Made by a program: the position numbers and the translations under genes. This document shows positions 59,395 through 64,000 of a stretch of DNA of 64,000 bases, piece after piece. Position 1 is the stretch's first letter. Each line of letters starts with the position of its first letter. Origin of the DNA: Crenobacter caeni (GTDB lineage: Bacteria > Pseudomonadota > Gammaproteobacteria > Burkholderiales > Chromobacteriaceae); assembly GCF_010435965.1 (NCBI RefSeq), contig NZ_JAAGAA010000001.1, forward strand, positions 1 to 64,000, read 5' to 3'. Below the pieces are notes generated by a model, which saw nothing but the letters and a program-made list of their open reading frames with translations, made no database searches and was not told the origin of the DNA.

Positions 59395-60432
59395 ATGCAA
59401 ATATCCGAGCTTCTGGCATTCACGGTGAAGAACAAGGCGTCCGACCTTCACCTGTCCGCCGGCCTGTCGCCGATGATCCGCGTGCACGGCGACGTGCGTA
59501 GGATCAACCTGCCGCCGATGGCGCACGCCGACGTGCACGACATGGTGTACGACATCATGAACGATTACCAGCGCAAGGCGTTCGAGGAGAACTACGAGTG
59601 CGACTTCTCGTTCGAGCTGCCGGGCGTCGCGCGTTTCCGTGTCAACGCCTTCCTGCAGCACCGCGGCATCGCCGCGGTGTTCCGGGTGATCCCGTCCAAG
59701 GTGCTGACGCTCGAGGAATTGAACGCGCCGAAGATCTTCCGCGACATCGCCGAGTTCCCGCGGGGCCTGGTGCTGGTGACCGGGCCGACCGGCTCGGGCA
59801 AGTCGACCACGCTGGCGGCGATGGTCGACTACGTCAACGACAACCACTACTCGCACATCCTCACCGTCGAGGACCCGATCGAATTCGTCCACGAGAGCAA
59901 GAAGAGCCTGGTCAACCAGCGCGAACTCGGCCTGCAGACGCACAGCTTCGCCAACGCGCTCAAGAGCGCGCTGCGCGAGGACCCGGACGTGGTGCTGGTC
60001 GGCGAGATGCGCGACCTGGAGACGATCCGCCTCGCGCTGACCGCGGCGGAGACCGGCCACCTGGTGTTCGGCACGCTGCATACCAGCTCGGCGGCCAAGA
60101 CCATCGACCGTATCGTCGACGTGTTCCCGGCCGGCGAGAAGGAAATGGTGCGCTCGATGCTGTCCGAGTCGGTCCGCGCGGTGATCTCGCAGACGCTGCT
60201 GAAGACGCGCGAGGGCAACGGCCGCGTCGCCGCGCACGAGATCATGCTGGGCACGCCGGCGATCCGCAACCTGATCCGCGAGAACAAGATCGCGCAGATC
60301 AATTCGATGATCCAGACCGGCCAGCAGCACGGCATGCAGACGCTGGACCAGTGCCTGCAGGAGCTGGTGCGCCGCGGGCTGGTGACCAGCGCCGAGGCGC
60401 GCGCCAAGGCGGCGCAGAAAGACCTGTTCTGA
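59395..60432 (+). CDS. pilT: Type IV pilus retraction ATPase PilT
   Basis: 345 residues. Hexameric cytoplasmic motor that depolymerises type IV pili for twitching and DNA uptake. N-terminal ISELLAFTVKNKASDLHLSAG, Walker A GPTGSGKST (130-138), Asp box and Walker B DPDVVLVGEMRDLETI, His box TGHLVFGTLHTSSA, and the AIRNLIRENK retraction motif near the end. TTAGGGG precedes the ATG. Followed after 16 bases by pilU. Confidence 0.97.
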   Translation: MQISELLAFTVKNKASDLHLSAGLSPMIRVHGDVRRINLPPMAHADVHDMVYDIMNDYQRKAFEENYECDFSFELPGVARFRVNAFLQHRGIAAVFRVIPSKVLTLEELNAPKIFRDIAEFPRGLVLVTGPTGSGKSTTLAAMVDYVNDNHYSHILTVEDPIEFVHESKKSLVNQRELGLQTHSFANALKSALREDPDVVLVGEMRDLETIRLALTAAETGHLVFGTLHTSSAAKTIDRIVDVFPAGEKEMVRSMLSESVRAVISQTLLKTREGNGRVAAHEIMLGTPAIRNLIRENKIAQINSMIQTGQQHGMQTLDQCLQELVRRGLVTSAEARAKAAQKDLF

Positions 60433-60448
60433 GACCGGGAGACTGACG

Positions 60449-61585
60449 ATGCAAAAAGACCAGGCGTCCAAGTTCATCAACGAACTGCTCGCGCACGCGA
60501 TCGCGCGCAACGCGTCGGACATCTTCATCAGCGCCGACTTCCCGCCGGCGATGAAGGTCGACGGCAAGATCACGCCGGTGTCGCCGCAGCCGCTGACCGC
60601 GCAGCACACCCGCGAGCTGGTGCGCGCGGTGATGAACGACCGGCAGACCGAGGAGTTCGAGTCTAGCAACGAGGCCAACTTCGCGATCAGCCCGCCGGGC
60701 GTCGGCCGCTTCCGCGTCAGCGCCTTCATCCAGCAAGGCCAGGCCGGCATGGTGCTGCGCAAGATCAACACCGAGATCCCGTCGTTCCAGAAGCTCGACC
60801 TGCCGCCGGTGCTCGCCGACATCTCGATGATCAAGCGCGGGCTGGTGATCTTCGTCGGCGGGACCGGCTCGGGCAAGTCGACCTCGCTGGCGGCGCTGGT
60901 CGACTGGCGCAACACGCACGCGGCCGACCACATCATCACCATCGAGGACCCGGTCGAGTACGTGCACCCGCACAAGAAGTCCATCGTCACCCAGCGCGAG
61001 GTCGGCACCGACACCGAGAGCTGGGACGTCGCGCTGAAGAACACCCTGCGCCAGGCGCCGGACGTGATCCTGATGGGCGAGATCCGCGACCGCGACACCA
61101 TGGGCTACGGCCTGCAGTTCGCCGAGACCGGCCACCTGTGTCTGGCCACCCTGCACGCCAACAACGCCAACCAGGCGCTCGACCGCATCCTCAACTTCTT
61201 CCCCGAGGAGCGCCACCAGCAGGTGCTGATGGACTTGTCGCTGAACATGAAGGCCATCGTCTCGCAGCGGCTGATCCCGCACGCGTCCGGCCAGGGCCGC
61301 GTCGCGGCGGTCGAGATCCTGCTCAACACGCCGCTGATCTCGGACATGGTGTTCAAGGGCGAGGTGGCGGGTATCAAGGAGGTGATGGCGCGCTCGCGCG
61401 AGCAGGGCATGCAGACCTTCGACCAGGCGCTGTTCGACCTGTACGAGGCCGGCAAGATCAGCTACGAGGAGGCGCTGAAGAACGCCGACTCAGTCAACGA
61501 CCTCAGGCTGAAGATCAAGCTGTACGGCGAGGGCGGCAAGCAGCACGACCCGCTGTCGGGGATCGACCACCTCGATATCGTATAA
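60449..61585 (+). CDS. pilU: PilT-like retraction ATPase PilU
   Basis: 378 residues. Accessory retraction motor that aids PilT under load. Start KFINELLAHAIARNASDIFI, Walker A GGTGSGKST (about 137-145), Walker B APDVILMGEIRDRDTM, His box TGHLCLATLHANNA. It lacks the AIRNLI motif, having LISDMVFKGEV instead, as in PilU. Co-transcribed with pilT; GGGAGAC precedes the ATG. Confidence 0.96.
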   Translation: MQKDQASKFINELLAHAIARNASDIFISADFPPAMKVDGKITPVSPQPLTAQHTRELVRAVMNDRQTEEFESSNEANFAISPPGVGRFRVSAFIQQGQAGMVLRKINTEIPSFQKLDLPPVLADISMIKRGLVIFVGGTGSGKSTSLAALVDWRNTHAADHIITIEDPVEYVHPHKKSIVTQREVGTDTESWDVALKNTLRQAPDVILMGEIRDRDTMGYGLQFAETGHLCLATLHANNANQALDRILNFFPEERHQQVLMDLSLNMKAIVSQRLIPHASGQGRVAAVEILLNTPLISDMVFKGEVAGIKEVMARSREQGMQTFDQALFDLYEAGKISYEEALKNADSVNDLRLKIKLYGEGGKQHDPLSGIDHLDIV

Positions 61586-61593
61586 TCCGGCGC

Positions 61594-62151
61594 ATGTCAG
61601 CCGTTCCCCCCTACCGCCTGTTCTTCGCCGCGTGGCCCGACGACGCCTGCCGGCACTGGCTCGACCAGCAGGTCGAGCGCCTGCACGACGCCTGCCACGG
61701 CCGGCAGGTGCCGCCGCGCCAGCTGCACCTGACGCTGGCCTTCGTCGGCGAGGTCGACCCGGCGCGCCTCTGCGACGTGTACGCGGTCGGCGAGCGGGTC
61801 GCGGCCGAGGCCGAGGCTTGCCGGCTCAGGCTCGCCCGGCTCGCGGTCTGGCCGAACGGCATCGGCTGCGCGCTGCCGGCACGGGTGCCGGGCCGGCTCG
61901 CGCGTCTGGCGCGCGCGCTCAACGGCGCGCTCGCCGACGCCGGCCTGCCGCACGAGGCGCGCGCGTTCAAGCCCCACCTGACCCTGCTGCGCAAGGCGCA
62001 AGCGGGCGAGGCCGGCGTGCCGCATCCGGACGCGCCAGCGCTGTTCGCCGTCGACCACCTGTCGCTGGTGGTGTCGCGGCTGACCCGTTCTGGGCCGATC
62101 TACCAGGAACTCAGGCGCTGGCCGCTGCCTGCGCCAACGCCCCCAGCCTGA
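61594..62151 (+). CDS. thpR: RNA 2',3'-cyclic phosphodiesterase
   Basis: 185 residues of the 2H phosphoesterase (LigT/ThpR) family. The two catalytic H-x-T/S motifs are LHLTLAFVG (about 45) and PHLTLLRK (about 129). It opens 2',3'-cyclic RNA ends; LigT was first described as an RNA ligase. Start at 61594 opens on YRLFFAAWPD. It lies 8 bases after pilU and its last 41 bases overlap the convergent MocR-type gene. Confidence 0.9.
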   Translation: MSAVPPYRLFFAAWPDDACRHWLDQQVERLHDACHGRQVPPRQLHLTLAFVGEVDPARLCDVYAVGERVAAEAEACRLRLARLAVWPNGIGCALPARVPGRLARLARALNGALADAGLPHEARAFKPHLTLLRKAQAGEAGVPHPDAPALFAVDHLSLVVSRLTRSGPIYQELRRWPLPAPTPPA

Positions 62152-63541
62152 CCAGCGAAGCGACAAAGCGCTCGTCGAGCACGCGGCAGCAGGACAGCCT
62201 GAGGCAGTGCCGGTAGCGGCTGCCGGCCGAATAGAGCGTGCCCGGCATCACCACGATGCGCTCGGCGAGCGCGGCTTCGGCGAGCCGCGCGGTGTCGACC
62301 GAAGGCGGCAGCTGCAGCCAGAGCAGGAAGCCGCCGGTCGGCCGCGTCGCCGTGGTGCCCGCCGGGAAGTGGCGGGCAACCAGCCCGCGCACGGTGTCCA
62401 GCTGTTGCGCGTACAGCCTGCGCAGCGCGCGCAGGTGGCGGTCGTAGCCGCCATTCTCCAGAAACTCCCCGACCACCTCGCCCAGCAACATCGGCTCGGC
62501 GATGCTGCTGGCGAATTTCAGCTGGCGCACCGCGTCGCCGAAGCGCCCCGCCTCTAGGTAGCCGATCCGGTAGTCCGGCGCCAGCGTCTTGCTGTAGCTC
62601 GCGCACACCATTACCCAGCCTGCCTCGTCGAAGGCCTTGACCGCCGGCGAGGGCACGTCGGCGAACTGTAGCTCGGCGTACAGCGCGTCCTCGATCAGCG
62701 GCACCCGGTACTGGTTGACCAGCCGCGCCAGCCGCTGCTTGGCCATCAGCGGCATGGTGCAGCCCAGCGGGTTGTGCACGGTCGGCATCGCCACCAGCGC
62801 CGCGAGGCGCCCCTCCGAGAGCAGCATCTCCAGCGCGTCGAGCGACAGCCCCTGCTGCGGGTCGGTCGGCAGCTCGAGCACCTTCAGCCCCAGGCTCTCC
62901 AGCAGCGGGTAGAGGTTGAAGTAGGTCGGCGACTCGACGCCGACGGTGTCGCCCGGCCGGGTGACTGCCCTGAGCGCGAGCTGCAGCGCTTCCATGGTGC
63001 CGTGGGTGAGTACGATGTCGTCCGGCGACAGCCGCATGCCCAGGTCAAGCGCGCGGCGGGCGATCTGCGCGCGCAGCCGCGGCGAGCCCGGCGGCAGCGC
63101 GTAGCGGCCGATCAGGCCGGGCGTTTTGCGCAGCAGCGTACCGGTCAGCCGCGCCAGCCGCTCGACTGGGTAGAACGGCGCGCCGTGCGGGCAGGCCAGC
63201 GCGAGGTCGAGGTGGTCGTCTCGTCCTTGCGCGGCGAGGACGCCGTCGACCAGCGTCTGCTGCGAGGCCGGCGGCACGTCCCGCTCGACGGGGCGGGTGT
63301 TCAGCGGCCCGGGCGGGGCAGCCAGCGCGCTTCTCACGTAATAGCCGGATTGCGGCCGCGCTTCGACCAGCCCCTGGTCCTCGAGCAGGCGGTAGGCGGC
63401 GGTCACCGTATTGAGGCTCAGCGCGTGGCGGCTGGCACAGGCGCGCACCGACGGCAGGCGGCTGCCGGCGCCGAGGGCGCCACCTTCGATGGCGGCGGCC
63501 AGCTGGGCGGCCAGTTGCTGGTAGCGGGGCAGGGAGGTCAT
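62111..63541 (-). CDS. MocR-type (GntR / aminotransferase) regulator
   Basis: 476 residues: an N-terminal GntR winged helix (YQQLAAQLAAAIEGGALGAG, LPSVRACASRHALSLNTVTAAYRLLE) linked to a fold-type I aminotransferase domain (GTMEALQLALRAVTRPGD, TVHNPLGCTMP, PLP Lys in ASYSKTLAPDYRIGY). It should sense PLP adducts and repress or activate the divergent LysE exporter. Start at 63541 begins at the DNA-binding domain. Confidence 0.93.
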   Translation of the reverse strand: MTSLPRYQQLAAQLAAAIEGGALGAGSRLPSVRACASRHALSLNTVTAAYRLLEDQGLVEARPQSGYYVRSALAAPPGPLNTRPVERDVPPASQQTLVDGVLAAQGRDDHLDLALACPHGAPFYPVERLARLTGTLLRKTPGLIGRYALPPGSPRLRAQIARRALDLGMRLSPDDIVLTHGTMEALQLALRAVTRPGDTVGVESPTYFNLYPLLESLGLKVLELPTDPQQGLSLDALEMLLSEGRLAALVAMPTVHNPLGCTMPLMAKQRLARLVNQYRVPLIEDALYAELQFADVPSPAVKAFDEAGWVMVCASYSKTLAPDYRIGYLEAGRFGDAVRQLKFASSIAEPMLLGEVVGEFLENGGYDRHLRALRRLYAQQLDTVRGLVARHFPAGTTATRPTGGFLLWLQLPPSVDTARLAEAALAERIVVMPGTLYSAGSRYRHCLRLSCCRVLDERFVASLVRLGALAQAAASA

Positions 63542-63574
63542 GGCAAGGGGTGCAGTCGCGGGGCGGATGGAGGG

Positions 63575-63635
63575 TGACAGTTGGCAGAATATCGCATCTG
63601 TCACCCGTGCAAATCAATATTCCTGCATCTGTCAC
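63575..63635. promoter_or_regulatory. MocR-type operator: repeated CTGTCA half-sites
   Basis: GCATCTGTCAC occurs twice in direct orientation (63594-63604 and 63625-63635), 31 bases apart, about three helical turns, and an inverted TGACAG lies at 63575-63580. All three fall between the MocR-type gene and the divergent LysE gene. Confidence 0.6.
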
Positions 63636-63691
63636 TGTCCTGGTGTCCGTCCTAGCATGGAGGCCTGACTTTCATCGATCAGGAGACGTGC

Positions 63692-64000
63692 ATGTTCGAC
63701 GCGCTGGCCTTTGCCACCTATATGGGGGTGATGTCGGTCACCCCCGGCCCCAACAACCTGATGCTGGCGACCTCGGGTGTGAACCACGGTTTCCGGCGCA
63801 CGCTGCCGCACATGCTCGGCATCAGCGCGGGCTGCGCGCTGCAGCTGGTGCTGACCGTCGCCGGCTGGGCGTGGCTGACGCGCGGGCTTGAGCAGTGGCG
63901 GTTGCCGCTGGCCTTCGCCGGCTGCGCTTATCTGATGTGGCTGTCGTGGCAGTTGTGGCGTTCGGCGGCGCCGGGCGCGCGCGAGGCCGGTCGGCCGCTG
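63692..64000 (+). CDS. LysE/RhtB family exporter (partial, cut by the window edge)
   Basis: 103 codons are visible before the sequence stops, about half the family length. The frame starts MFDALAFATYMGVMSVTPGP with the family signature SVTPGPNNLMLATSGVNHG and a second hydrophobic helix. AGGAG lies 6 bases upstream. Likely target of the divergent MocR-type regulator; substrate unknown. Confidence 0.9.
   Translation, partial: MFDALAFATYMGVMSVTPGPNNLMLATSGVNHGFRRTLPHMLGISAGCALQLVLTVAGWAWLTRGLEQWRLPLAFAGCAYLMWLSWQLWRSAAPGAREAGRPL

Overview
This is a very GC-rich bacterial chromosome segment (about two-thirds G+C by eye). Gene content points to a betaproteobacterium, most likely order Neisseriales near Chromobacteriaceae. 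Pointers are DUF3422, BPSS1780-family and YaeQ proteins, a DksA with only one of the usual zinc cysteines, hemCDXY, a tkt-gap-pgk-fba cluster, a pilTU retraction pair and an FNR-type site. Genus is inference from gene content only. No rRNA, tRNA, CRISPR array, prophage or classical insertion sequence was seen.

Layout. 1-9.9 kb: 3' end of pntB, a META/DUF4377 lipoprotein, a palindrome-rich gap, a YqiA-type esterase, cobalamin-dependent metH, a low-GC DUF2971 gene, a LysE exporter, an ExoD-like and an HdeD-like membrane protein, an FNR box ahead of a DUF465 gene, and a DciA-like protein. 10-19.5 kb: a chemoreceptor, the sulfate importer operon sbp-cysT-cysW-cysA, a DUF3422 protein, an MscS-type channel and a BPSS1780-family protein, with a 142-bp palindrome filling the last convergent gap. 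19.7-27 kb: tkt, gap, pgk and fba, interrupted by a REP/RAYT module and a LysE gene; pyk is absent. 27-29.9 kb: an electron-transfer locus with a diheme cytochrome c, a DUF1924/SHP-like cytochrome and a divergent cytochrome b-FNR-[2Fe-2S] fusion, with paired CTTAA direct repeats between them. 30-39.2 kb: secA, maf-rng, cysE-DUF1835, a Fur-boxed DUF2061 gene, an OFA-family transporter and yaeQ.

39.3-45.2 kb is the most interesting part: a divergent functional-amyloid (Fap-like) locus. It encodes a Thr/Asn/Ser/Gln-rich repeat protein, two small related exported proteins, a periplasmic C39-type cysteine peptidase, an outer-membrane coiled-coil/beta-barrel protein on the opposite strand, and a VpsR-like sigma-54 activator. 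Upstream of the repeat gene are a canonical -24/-12 promoter and two inverted repeats, one matching the VpsR box I recall from Vibrio cholerae. The inference is c-di-GMP/RpoN-controlled amyloid production.

45-64 kb: ppc, an AEC transporter, hemC-hemD separated from hemX-hemY by a LysR/SDR pair and a deletion remnant of a dehydrogenase gene, then aroG, dksA, a small cytochrome c, yggT-proC-yggS, pilT-pilU, thpR, a MocR-type regulator and a divergent LysE gene cut by the window edge.
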